From positions 1 through 26,366 of the forward strand of contig JAGGTC010000114.1 in assembly GCA_021163945.1 (NCBI GenBank): DNA of 26,366 nt, read 5' to 3'. This stretch comes from Deltaproteobacteria bacterium (GTDB taxonomy: Bacteria; Desulfobacterota; Desulfofervidia; Desulfofervidales; DG-60). Made by a program: the position numbers and the translations under genes. Under the pieces are notes generated by a model. It made no database searches and was not told the DNA's origin. It saw only the letters and a program-made list of their open reading frames with translations. Below are positions 9,115-15,822 of this stretch, piece after piece (position 1 is the stretch's first letter; every line of letters begins with the position of its first letter).

Positions 9115-10889
9115 ATATTATTGGGGACTGGCAGCGCACTCACTATTGCGGGGAGCTTACGCAGTCCCATACAGGCCAAGAGGTAACACTAATGGGCTGG
9201 GTGCAGAGGAGGAGGGATCATGGTGGTGTAATATTTGTTGACCTCCGTGATAGAACTGGGATTGTACAGATTGTCTTTAACCCAGAGATAAGTGTAGATG
9301 CCCACAAAAAGGCCCATGCCCTAAGGTCAGAGTGGGTATTGGCCGTAAAGGGGAAGGTTTACAGAAGGCCAGAGGGGATGGAAAACCCAAAAATCTCCAC
9401 AGGCTATATAGAGGTAATGGTAAGTGAGCTAAAAATCCTCAACACCTCAATTCAGCCCCCTTTTCTTATTGAGGACTCTATAGATGTAGGTGAGCCTATA
9501 AGGCTTTCTTATAGATACTTGGACCTTCGTAGACCAAGGCTACTAAAGAATATCATTAAGAGGCACCTTGCTACCCAAGCAGTACGCCAATATTTCAGCA
9601 GCCATGGGTTTATAGAGGTTGAGACCCCATTTCTGGCAAAGAGCACCCCAGAGGGGGCAAGGGACTTTCTGGTACCATCTAGGCTTAATCCAGGAAAATT
9701 CTATGCACTCCCACAGTCCCCCCAGCTTTTTAAACAGCTACTTATGGTTGCTGGGATAGATAGATATTTTCAGATTGTACGTTGTTTTCGCGATGAGGAC
9801 CTAAGGGCGGATAGGCAACCAGAATTTACCCAAATAGATCTAGAGATGTCCTTTGTAACAGAAGAGGACATCATAGCTGTAAGCGAGGGTCTAATGAAAG
9901 AGCTTTGTAAAGAGGTATTTGATATAGAGGTATCTATACCATTTCCCTCTTTTAGCTATGAAGAGGCTATGGCACTCTATGGCTCAGATAGGCCAGATAT
10001 AAGATTTGATCTAAAGCTTAAGGACCTTACAGAGATCTTTTCTGATTCAAATTTTAAGGTATTTTCTGAGACAGTCAAGGAAGGTGGCCTGATCAAGGCC
10101 ATAAATGTCAAAGGGGGGGCATCTCTCTCTAGAAAGGAGATAGATGAACTTACAAGGTTTGTGATGCAATTTGGGGCAAAGGGGCTTGCCTGGATAAAGG
10201 TAAAGGGAGGTAATTTTCACTCCCCCATTTCAAAATTCCTCTCCTTGGGTGAAAAGGAGGCATTAAGAAAGGCACTAAACTTAGAGGATGGGGACTTAGT
10301 ATTCTTTTCAGCAGATACACCAGAGGTAGTCCACAACTGCCTTGGGAATCTGAGGGTAGAAATTGCAAAGAGGATGAGACTCATACATGAAGATAGGTTT
10401 TGTTTTTGTTGGATAAGGCACTTCCCTATGTTTGAATATGATAGTGCAGAGGGTCGCTGGACCACCGTCCACCACCCCTTCACCATGCCCATTGAAGAGG
10501 AGATTAGTTATCTACCAGATGAGCCAGAAAGGGTACATTCCCACTCCTACGATATTGTATTAAATGGGGTTGAGATAGGTGGGGGAAGTATCCGTATCCA
10601 TAGAAGGGATATCCAAGAGATGGTCTTTGATATCATCCAGATTGGAAAGGAGGAGGCCCAAGAGAAGTTTGGATTTCTCTTGGAGGCACTGGACTATGGT
10701 GCCCCACCACATGGTGGCATTGCATTTGGGTTTGACCGCCTCCTTATGTTGCTTTGCGGTTGTGGTAGCATTAGGGATGTCATTGCATTTCCAAAGACAC
10801 AAAAGGCAACTTGCCTTACAATGGATGCACCTTCAAAGGTAGAGGCCCAACAACTAAAAGAACTCTCCATAAAATTGGATTTAAAATAA
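9102..10889 (+). CDS. aspS: Aspartyl-tRNA synthetase, bacterial GAD-domain type, probably non-discriminating
   Basis: Class II synthetase with an N-terminal OB-fold anticodon-binding domain (about 1-115), a catalytic core with motif 2 (FRDEDLRADRQPEFTQ, from residue 229) and motif 3 (GGIAFGFDRL, 538-547), and the bacterial GAD insertion (about 300-415). Length is 595 aa. The start is TTG at 9102, supported by AAGGAGG (9091-9097) and by the conserved GDWQRTHYCGEL that follows; no in-frame ATG or GTG fits. It overlaps hisS by 13 bases. His40 in RRRDHGG and Gly92 in RPEGMENP match residues typical of AspRS enzymes that also charge tRNA-Asn, where GatCAB then amidates Asp-tRNA-Asn. That specificity is inferred. 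Confidence 0.96.
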   Translation: MVKLDIIGDWQRTHYCGELTQSHTGQEVTLMGWVQRRRDHGGVIFVDLRDRTGIVQIVFNPEISVDAHKKAHALRSEWVLAVKGKVYRRPEGMENPKISTGYIEVMVSELKILNTSIQPPFLIEDSIDVGEPIRLSYRYLDLRRPRLLKNIIKRHLATQAVRQYFSSHGFIEVETPFLAKSTPEGARDFLVPSRLNPGKFYALPQSPQLFKQLLMVAGIDRYFQIVRCFRDEDLRADRQPEFTQIDLEMSFVTEEDIIAVSEGLMKELCKEVFDIEVSIPFPSFSYEEAMALYGSDRPDIRFDLKLKDLTEIFSDSNFKVFSETVKEGGLIKAINVKGGASLSRKEIDELTRFVMQFGAKGLAWIKVKGGNFHSPISKFLSLGEKEALRKALNLEDGDLVFFSADTPEVVHNCLGNLRVEIAKRMRLIHEDRFCFCWIRHFPMFEYDSAEGRWTTVHHPFTMPIEEEISYLPDEPERVHSHSYDIVLNGVEIGGGSIRIHRRDIQEMVFDIIQIGKEEAQEKFGFLLEALDYGAPPHGGIAFGFDRLLMLLCGCGSIRDVIAFPKTQKATCLTMDAPSKVEAQQLKELSIKLDLK

Positions 10890-11321
10890 ATGAAGCCAAG
10901 GGTAAAGATAGAGGTCTCTGCAGGTGGTGTGGTCTATAGGGTCTTAAATGGGATTGAGGTAGTCCTTTGTCGTCATGATACACTAAAGGGGAAGGAGGTT
11001 TGGAGTCTGCCAAAGGGGTGGGTAGAGAGGGGGGAAGGGGTTGAAGAGGCAGCACTTAGGGAGGTAAGGGAGGAGACAGGGCTAGATGCCAGGATTGTCA
11101 ATAAGATAGATAAAATTAGTTATTGGTTTTTTAATCCAAAGGAGCATGTAAGGGTAAAAAAGACTGTCTATTTTTATCTTATGGAGCCTATCTCTGGGGA
11201 TACATCAAGGCATGACCTTGAGGTAAAGGAAGTAAGATGGTTTCCGATTGAAGAGGCAATCTCCCTCTGTGCCTACCCAGGGGAGAGGTCTGTTCTAAAG
11301 AAGGTTAAAGAAACTTTATAA
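10890..11321 (+). CDS. Nudix hydrolase
   Basis: Small pyrophosphohydrolase of the Nudix superfamily, which cleaves nucleoside diphosphate-linked substrates with a divalent metal. The Nudix box is perfect at residues 43-65: Gly43, Glu49, then REVREE at 57-62, Gly64 and Leu65. The preceding SLPKGW resembles the LPKG motif of diadenosine polyphosphate (Ap4A) hydrolases, so Ap4A or a related dinucleotide is a reasonable guess, not shown. Length is 143 aa, a single domain. The ATG follows the aspS stop with no gap, and the stop overlaps the next start by one base. Location behind hisS and aspS fits removal of Ap4A, a by-product of aminoacyl-tRNA synthetases. Confidence 0.92.
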   Translation: MKPRVKIEVSAGGVVYRVLNGIEVVLCRHDTLKGKEVWSLPKGWVERGEGVEEAALREVREETGLDARIVNKIDKISYWFFNPKEHVRVKKTVYFYLMEPISGDTSRHDLEVKEVRWFPIEEAISLCAYPGERSVLKKVKETL

Positions 11322-11917
11322 TGGGCCTTTATTATTGGTATTCATCTATCATGGGCTACCTAAAAAGGGCCGATGTTAAAAGGTGGCTAGAAGAGATTAG
11401 TGAAGGGACGCTAAGGAGGGTAGGGATTAAAGAGGGGCAGGTTTTATTAGACTTTGGCTGTGGGATGGGATATTATACTATACCATCAGCAAGGATTGTG
11501 GGAAGAGAGGGGAGGGTGTATGCAATAGATAAGGATAAAGATTGCTTAGATAGGATTAGAAAAATAGCAAGAGAAGAGGGGCTTAATAATATAGATTTTA
11601 TAAATACGGCAGCAGAGGTAAGGCTTCCCTTAAGGGATGAATCTATAGATGTAGTACTACTTTATGATGTCTTGCACTTTTACTATTTTACAAGAGATAA
11701 AAGGAGTAGGTTATTAAAGGAGATTTATAAGGTCTCAACCAAAGGTGCACTAATCTCTGTCTATCCAAAACCTATGAAATTACATGAGATTAAAAAAAAA
11801 AAGGAAAAGGCAGATTTTCTCCTTAAAGGAGAACTCATTTTAACCGTAATTCACGATAATTCTTTGATTAAAGACAATTTATTAAATTTTAAGAAGGTCT
11901 CTGATTTTGATCTATAA
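11321..11917 (+). CDS. Class I SAM-dependent methyltransferase (UbiE-like fold)
   Basis: Soluble methyltransferase with a Rossmann-like SAM domain. Motif I is LLDFGCGMG (42-50), the acidic residue ending strand 2 is Asp70 (VYAID), and LPLRDESIDVVLLYDVLHF matches the motif II/post-II region. Length is 198 aa. The substrate cannot be read from sequence; the closest general resemblance is the methyltransferase-11/UbiE group. It is the last gene of the plus-strand operon and overlaps the Nudix stop by one base (TAATG); an in-frame ATG at 11351 is an alternative start. A run of eleven A residues (11792-11802) encodes IKKKK near the C-terminus and could be prone to slippage, but the frame after it still reads like the family, so the gene appears intact. 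Confidence 0.9.
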   Translation: MGLYYWYSSIMGYLKRADVKRWLEEISEGTLRRVGIKEGQVLLDFGCGMGYYTIPSARIVGREGRVYAIDKDKDCLDRIRKIAREEGLNNIDFINTAAEVRLPLRDESIDVVLLYDVLHFYYFTRDKRSRLLKEIYKVSTKGALISVYPKPMKLHEIKKKKEKADFLLKGELILTVIHDNSLIKDNLLNFKKVSDFDL

Positions 11918-11957
11918 TTCTCATTACTCTTTTTGTTTTATTTTTGCTGACTGTTTC

Positions 11958-11987
11958 TTTAAGGCCTCTAGACACTTTTGCCTTAAA
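11958..11987. repeat. Inverted repeat between convergent genes
   Basis: Perfect 8-bp arms TTTAAGGC (11958-11965) and GCCTTAAA (11980-11987) flank a 14-base loop in the gap between the methyltransferase (ends 11917) and the PaREP1/HEPN-like gene (ends 12023). A T-rich stretch (about 11930-11945) lies before the plus-strand hairpin, not after it, so this is not a textbook intrinsic terminator in either direction. It may still help stop transcription from both sides. Nothing else was recognised in the gap. Confidence 0.35.
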
Positions 11988-12022
11988 TTCTGCTGAATAT
12001 TTATTTCTTACACTTCTTATCT

Positions 12023-12427
12023 TTATAGTTCAAGTTTCTGGAGCTTATACTTTAAGGCGATATCTAGGCGTCCGACAAGCGTTAAAATATCTGCACATAA
12101 CTCTTCAAACTCTGCCTTATCAAGGAAGGCATGATAAAAATTGGCATGGAATTTCTCAACCTTTTTGTAAACCCTGGCCAATTCCTCGCCATTTTTAAAA
12201 GAACTTATAAGAAACTGCTGAGCAAAATCGCTTAAAACACCATGTTTTGAAGCAGGTTTGCCTTTTTCAAGTATAAAGAAGGCATTCAGCAAGCAAGAAA
12301 CTACACCCCACAAAGCCTCACCTGCTTTTTCTTTTTCTCCTCTCCTTCTTTCCTGCTCAAAATTGTCAAAATACCGGGAGGCTCTTTCCATATAATCTCT
12401 CACCCTATATATAATCGATTCTCTCAT
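12023..12427 (-). CDS. PaREP1/HEPN-like small helical protein
   Basis: A 134-aa, all-helical, charged protein. The arrangement of a helix rich in Ala/Trp (GEALWGVVSCLLNAFF), a loop with SKHGVLSDF and a later KFHANFYHAFLDKAEFEE helix resembles PaREP1 proteins, an archaeal-type family in the HEPN superfamily. This is pattern recognition, not a search. The usual HEPN RNase signature R-x4-6-H is not clear: the nearest Arg (85) is nine residues before His94, so nuclease activity is doubtful. The start ATG overlaps the stop of the upstream 132-aa gene by four bases (ATGA), so the two are coupled. It faces the methyltransferase operon tail to tail. A toxin, an RNA-binding protein or a scaffold are all possible. 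Confidence 0.6.
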   Translation of the reverse strand: MRESIIYRVRDYMERASRYFDNFEQERRRGEKEKAGEALWGVVSCLLNAFFILEKGKPASKHGVLSDFAQQFLISSFKNGEELARVYKKVEKFHANFYHAFLDKAEFEELCADILTLVGRLDIALKYKLQKLEL

Positions 12428-12822
12428 AACTCAATATCCTTTTTGGTATATAGGGGAATTTCTGTCCCGTCTTTCCTTATCGCTTTGTTAAGCCTTACCG
12501 AGAGACGAAAATTAGTAACCAGACCATATTCTCTAAAATTTTCCTCCCAATCTATCTTTGTGATAAAAAGGTAATCGCTTTCTAAATAATAAAAGATGAT
12601 TAACTCTATTTCTCTGCCCTTAAGTTCGGGATACTCTTTACCTTCTATACTTTTAACGACTAGAATCTCTCCTTCAACCTTGTCGCCTGTATTAAGGTCG
12701 TAAGCTTGGGAAAGATAGATTGAAGGGATCTCGAGATAAAATCTACTTGCCCTGTCCTTTATAACCAGAGGAGCGCCTCCTACCCAGGATGAAGTGTCTT
12801 TTAAGCCAGTTATGAGAGCCAT
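12424..12822 (-). CDS. Hypothetical protein with possible AbrB/MazE-like N-terminal segment
   Basis: A 132-aa protein rich in predicted strands, with no confident family. Residues 28-55 (RFYLEIPSIYLSQAYDL then NTGDKVEGEILVV) resemble the swapped-hairpin DNA-binding fold of AbrB/SpoVT/MazE proteins, where a strand, an IP turn, a short helix and a GDKV strand follow each other. The C-terminal half is charged and unrecognised. A strong GGAGG (12830-12834) lies 7 bases before the ATG, so it is well translated and heads a two-gene unit with the PaREP1/HEPN-like gene. If the AbrB resemblance is right, an autoregulating antitoxin or repressor is the simplest role; this is inference. Upstream, TTGAAA with a weak TAAGAG 17 bases on is only a marginal promoter. 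Confidence 0.6.
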   Translation of the reverse strand: MALITGLKDTSSWVGGAPLVIKDRASRFYLEIPSIYLSQAYDLNTGDKVEGEILVVKSIEGKEYPELKGREIELIIFYYLESDYLFITKIDWEENFREYGLVTNFRLSVRLNKAIRKDGTEIPLYTKKDIEL

Positions 12823-12930
12823 TTTAATTCCTCCAAGGTCTGAATATGGTATTTCCCTCTTATCATTATTTTATTATTTTTTCAAGATTTCGAGGCCTTT
12901 AGTTCTCTCTTGGCAATGTCTCTTTTAGCA

Positions 12931-14526
12931 TCAGCAGTAGCCTGCGTTTTCGTTATGTCTCATCTTTTTCTTATACCTGGCCAATACGCACAAAGAGGAG
13001 ATCCCCCTTATTGCCTCCATAAGTTCGGGTAGAGAGACCCCCTGGTTAAATCCACCCAGATGTGGCCCTGTATATAAGGTGATATCTCTAGCCCCCTTTT
13101 TAACCCGCTCTATTCTATCCTCTGGATATCCTCTCTCCTTTAAAAACCTTTTAAATTCCCCATCTGTCATCCTATTTTGGTCTTCTACCCTAAATATCTC
13201 CTCCATATAACGGTCTATCCCCATCTCCTCAATCATCCTTGAGGAGAGATTTTCCAAATCAAAGGGCAATGAGCCAGTGGGTTTTTCTCCTATAAATCCA
13301 TAGTAATATTTATAGAATATCCCCTTAATCAGCCCCTTTAAGGCCTCCTTATCAAAGAGGTGCCTTGCATCTACCGGTCTTCCATCTTTATCAAACCCTA
13401 CAAGCCCTCTATCTTTGTTGCGAAAATAGCTACCTACTATTAAGAGCAGGCTCAGGAGTTGGTTTCCAATATGGCGATAAAGTCCTCTACTTGGCCCCCT
13501 AAAGGAAATAAAGTGTTGGAAGTCCCTTAGGCCAGTCTTTCCAATGTTTGGATAATCACAGGCATAGAGCCAGCTATGCAGCCTTCCCTCCCTCATCCTA
13601 CACCAGTCATATACACCCTGATCTTCTCTCCTCCCTGCCTCGGTTATATTGTGAAAAAGCTTTATTATAGAGGAGTGGACAATCCCCAAAGAGGTAAGGC
13701 TTCCTAACAAGTAAGCACTCCTAAACATCACTTCTTTAAATTCCTCTAAAGTCAGTCTTTTCTCTGGTCTATAATCATTTGGGTATGTAAAATACTCCCT
13801 ATTGGCTATAAAACAAACTGCATGTCTATTTATGTTTTGAGGTGCCTCTATTGGTATATCCTCTAATCTAAAGACAAAAGTCCCTTTTACCTTAACTGCC
13901 CTTGGGACATCAAATCTTACAGGAAATGAGTAATCCTTTAGGTGTTCCATCCAGACTATCTCATTTAATAGAGATTGAGGGTGCTCCCCTTTGCAGGCAA
14001 ATTTTACTACTAATATTCTATTACTACCTATATTGCCAACTAGGCTTCTACCTATAAATCTAAGGTGATTTATCTCTTTAATACCTGCCTCTCTTAATAT
14101 GTCCTTAAAGCAAACATCAGGTATAGAACCTATTTTTTCCTCAATGACCTTAGGGCCAAAAATAGAAAGGGGAAGGTCCCCTAGCTCATCGGCCACTATC
14201 CTATAAACAAAGGGATTGGACCCATTAGAGGTATAGAGGATGGTCTCTAGGGTAGAGATTGCCTTCTCAAACAATGAATCTTTTACATTTTTGGCAATAA
14301 GACACAGGCTAGCAGCAGCCCCCTTATATAAAGAAAAGTGTAGCCCCTTTGTCTTAAGGAGGTTCTCTAAGGCAAAGATTGTCTCTTCTCTGATAAGCTC
14401 TGGCCTTTCCTTGGCAATAGAACCCAAATCATAAGCGGCCAAAAAACAGTGGGGGATAAGTCCCCACCTATTTTTTATTAGTACCTCTTCTAAGGCGATT
14501 CTCTCCCTCTCTAGGTCTTCAACCAT
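12931..14526 (-). CDS. Large protein with helical repeats and SidJ-like pseudokinase region
   Basis: A 531-aa soluble protein. Residues about 15-130 look like HEAT-type helical repeats. From about 155 a kinase-like lobe is suggested: a glycine-containing loop (VGNIGSNR, 163-170), a beta-3-like lysine (Lys175 in ILVVKFA), an alpha-C-like glutamate (Glu189 in LLNEIVWMEHL), then GIVHSSIIKLFHN (281-293) in the catalytic-loop position and LRDFQHF (333-339) further on. The canonical HRD and DFG motifs are absent. This recalls SidJ-related pseudokinases; Legionella SidJ is a kinase-fold, calmodulin-dependent glutamylase. The assignment rests on motif memory and should be treated as tentative. It overlaps the aspartic protease gene by 16 bases and so is coupled to it. 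The tail (KKMRHNENAGYC) is unusual. Confidence 0.6.
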   Translation of the reverse strand: MVEDLERERIALEEVLIKNRWGLIPHCFLAAYDLGSIAKERPELIREETIFALENLLKTKGLHFSLYKGAAASLCLIAKNVKDSLFEKAISTLETILYTSNGSNPFVYRIVADELGDLPLSIFGPKVIEEKIGSIPDVCFKDILREAGIKEINHLRFIGRSLVGNIGSNRILVVKFACKGEHPQSLLNEIVWMEHLKDYSFPVRFDVPRAVKVKGTFVFRLEDIPIEAPQNINRHAVCFIANREYFTYPNDYRPEKRLTLEEFKEVMFRSAYLLGSLTSLGIVHSSIIKLFHNITEAGRREDQGVYDWCRMREGRLHSWLYACDYPNIGKTGLRDFQHFISFRGPSRGLYRHIGNQLLSLLLIVGSYFRNKDRGLVGFDKDGRPVDARHLFDKEALKGLIKGIFYKYYYGFIGEKPTGSLPFDLENLSSRMIEEMGIDRYMEEIFRVEDQNRMTDGEFKRFLKERGYPEDRIERVKKGARDITLYTGPHLGGFNQGVSLPELMEAIRGISSLCVLARYKKKMRHNENAGYC

Positions 14527-14909
14527 AAAAATATCTCAATCATAGGTGTCTCTGGTGACCTTGGATTAGGTATAACTTTCCTTTCAGTTGGTTCAATGAC
14601 CAGATCCAAACGTTCTAATACTATCTGACCTATTAGTGGTTGTGCCCCTTTATTCTCAGCCAAGACATCAAAAACTGCCCTCCTTCCAGCTATTTCCAAT
14701 ATTATCCATCCATAGACCTCCTTTTTTTCCACACGATTGTCTGCATACCGCACATTTACATCCTCTATTTTTTCCAGCCCAAGCCTTTGTATGGTATCCA
14801 TGGGCAGCACCGACATTGTTGCACCTGTATCAATAACCGCTTCTATCTCTAGTGATTTTGATGGATCCTTAAAGTTTGTAACCTTTACTTTTTCGACCAC
14901 CTTTCCCAT
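14511..14909 (-). CDS. Retropepsin-like aspartic protease (clan AA)
   Basis: A 132-aa protein with one aspartic-protease active-site motif, DTGA at residues 27-30 inside EAVIDTGATMSVLP, followed by a flap-like hairpin region and the hydrophobic LIGQIVLERLDLVI, which matches the conserved C-terminal element of retroviral-type proteases. With a single Asp per chain, activity would need a homodimer. No signal peptide or membrane segment is seen, so it is probably cytosolic. Bacterial members of this family are common but mostly uncharacterised. The ribosome site is weak (AAGAAG). It is the first gene of a two-gene unit, overlapping the pseudokinase-like gene by 16 bases. Its own promoter may lie at 14923-14952. 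Confidence 0.82.
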   Translation of the reverse strand: MGKVVEKVKVTNFKDPSKSLEIEAVIDTGATMSVLPMDTIQRLGLEKIEDVNVRYADNRVEKKEVYGWIILEIAGRRAVFDVLAENKGAQPLIGQIVLERLDLVIEPTERKVIPNPRSPETPMIEIFLWLKT

Positions 14910-14922
14910 TTCAATTTCTTCT

Positions 14923-14952
14923 TATATAACTTTTCTGGACAACAAATGTCTA
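14923..14952 (-). promoter_or_regulatory. Possible promoter of the protease–pseudokinase unit
   Basis: On the minus strand TAGACA (14947-14952, five of six -35 bases) lies 18 bp before TATATA (14923-14928). The expected start near 14916 is only about 7 bases before the ATG at 14909. The match is moderate and overlaps the weak ribosome site, so read-through from the upstream tRNA genes is an alternative. Confidence 0.3.
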
Positions 14953-15000
14953 GATAGGTTGAATGATGAGATTATTAGAAACAATGGGCATCTTCTTAGG

Positions 15001-15075
15001 CGGGGCCGACGGGACTTGAACCCGCGACCTCTGACGTGACAGGCCAGCGTTCTACACCATCTGAACTACGGCCCC
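15001..15075 (-). tRNA. tRNA-Asp, anticodon GUC
   Basis: Read on the minus strand, the acceptor stem pairs GGGGCCG with CGGCCCC and the discriminator is G. The anticodon loop reads CTGTCAC, giving GTC for Asp. The T arm contains GGTTCAAGTCCC. The CCA end is not encoded. It lies 3 bases after tRNA-Val in the same transcript. Its 3' end borders the accessory block at 12023-14909. Confidence 0.97.
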
Positions 15076-15078
15076 GCA

Positions 15079-15150
15079 TGGGCGGAACAGGGCTCGAACC
15101 TGTGACCTTTGGCTTGTAAGGCCAACGCTCTCCCACTGAGCTATCCGCCC
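15079..15150 (-). tRNA. tRNA-Val, anticodon UAC
   Basis: Minus strand, 72 nt. The acceptor stem pairs GGGCGGA with TCCGCCC, with discriminator A. The anticodon stem-loop TTGGC-CTTACAA-GCCAA gives TAC for Val. The T arm is ACAGG-TTCGAGC-CCTGT. CCA is not encoded. A tandem tRNA-Val/tRNA-Asp pair is a common bacterial arrangement. The predicted promoter start coincides with its 5' end. Confidence 0.97.
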
Positions 15151-15156
15151 TGTCTT

Positions 15157-15185
15157 AAATTAACAGTTTAGGGGACAATTGTCAA
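15157..15185 (-). promoter_or_regulatory. Predicted promoter for tRNA-Val–tRNA-Asp
   Basis: On the minus strand a perfect TTGACA (15180-15185) lies 17 bp before TAATTT (15157-15162), which is preceded by TGT, an extended -10 element that offsets the weak hexamer. The expected start is at the tRNA 5' end (15150). The -35 box shares six of its bases with the -35 box of the divergent marC promoter. Confidence 0.6.
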
Positions 15186-15207
15186 GATGGTCTAAAGAGA
15201 TTAGAAT
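15179..15207 (+). promoter_or_regulatory. Predicted promoter for marC
   Basis: TTGTCA (15179-15184, five of six consensus bases) and TAGAAT (15202-15207, five of six) are 17 bp apart. Only six bases separate the -10 box from the ATG at 15214, so transcription should begin at or within a base of the start codon, predicting a leaderless mRNA. The -35 box overlaps that of the tRNA promoter on the other strand. Confidence 0.6.
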
Positions 15208-15213
15208 CTATAA

Positions 15214-15822
15214 ATGGAATTAAAATTTGCATTAAAGGCATTTGTCTCTATATTCATTATTGTTGATCCCTTGGGATTAGTGCCATATTTTATCACCTTG
15301 ACCTCAGGCTATTCTCCAAGCAAGAGGAGGCGGACTGTCCATTTGGCTATAATGACCACAATACTTGTCTTAACTGCCTTTGCCATATTTGGAAACCAGA
15401 TATTAAAATTGTTTGGTATTACCATCCCTGCCTTTAGGATTGCAGGGGGCTTTATCATCTTTATGGTGGCCATCCAAATGTTGCAGGCACAGCGCACACG
15501 CCTAAAGGCCACCCCAGAGGAAGAGGCACACAGCTATGAACAAGAGGAGATAGGGGTAGTGCCCCTTGGCACCCCTATGTTGGCAGGCCCAGGTGCTATT
15601 ACTACAGTAATTGTATTATCAGAGAGTAACCTTTGGGTAATCCTTGCCTCAATCCTAATAACAGCACTCCTGGCCTATGTAATCCTACTCCAGGCCAATA
15701 GGATCAGTAATCTCTTAGGCCCTACGGGTCTAAATATATTTATACGTTTAATGGGGCTTGTTTTGGCCGCTGTCTCTGTCCAATTTGTTATAGATGGCAT
15801 AAAGGCCGCCTTTATCTTTTGA
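15214..15822 (+). CDS. MarC-family integral membrane protein
   Basis: Inner-membrane protein of the MarC/NAAT family, 202 aa, with about six hydrophobic helices and a charged cytoplasmic loop near residues 92-112 (RTRLKATPEEEAHSYEQEE). Family motifs are VDPLGLVPYF (17-26) and PLGTPMLAGPGAI (116-128), which repeat the P-x-G pattern of the two half-domains. Family function is unsettled: early links to multiple antibiotic resistance were not upheld, and some archaeal homologues transport amino acids. No Shine-Dalgarno sequence is seen, and the promoter places the mRNA 5' end at the ATG. It runs convergently into the transglutaminase gene and their coding ends overlap by 11 bases. Confidence 0.92.
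   Translation: MELKFALKAFVSIFIIVDPLGLVPYFITLTSGYSPSKRRRTVHLAIMTTILVLTAFAIFGNQILKLFGITIPAFRIAGGFIIFMVAIQMLQAQRTRLKATPEEEAHSYEQEEIGVVPLGTPMLAGPGAITTVIVLSESNLWVILASILITALLAYVILLQANRISNLLGPTGLNIFIRLMGLVLAAVSVQFVIDGIKAAFIF

Noticed and set aside
10150..11055. Several antisense and out-of-frame ORFs of 70-90 aa over aspS and the Nudix gene
   Set aside because: Their sequences are low-complexity shadows of well-supported genes, without motifs or ribosome sites.
11944..12198. 84-aa plus-strand ORF after the methyltransferase
   Set aside because: Most of it lies antisense to the PaREP1/HEPN-like gene, and it has no ribosome site or recognisable motif.
14737..15039. Plus-strand ORF ending in RRDLNPRPLT
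   Set aside because: The DLNPRP ending is the well-known spurious translation of a tRNA gene; it runs across tRNA-Asp and lies antisense to the protease gene.
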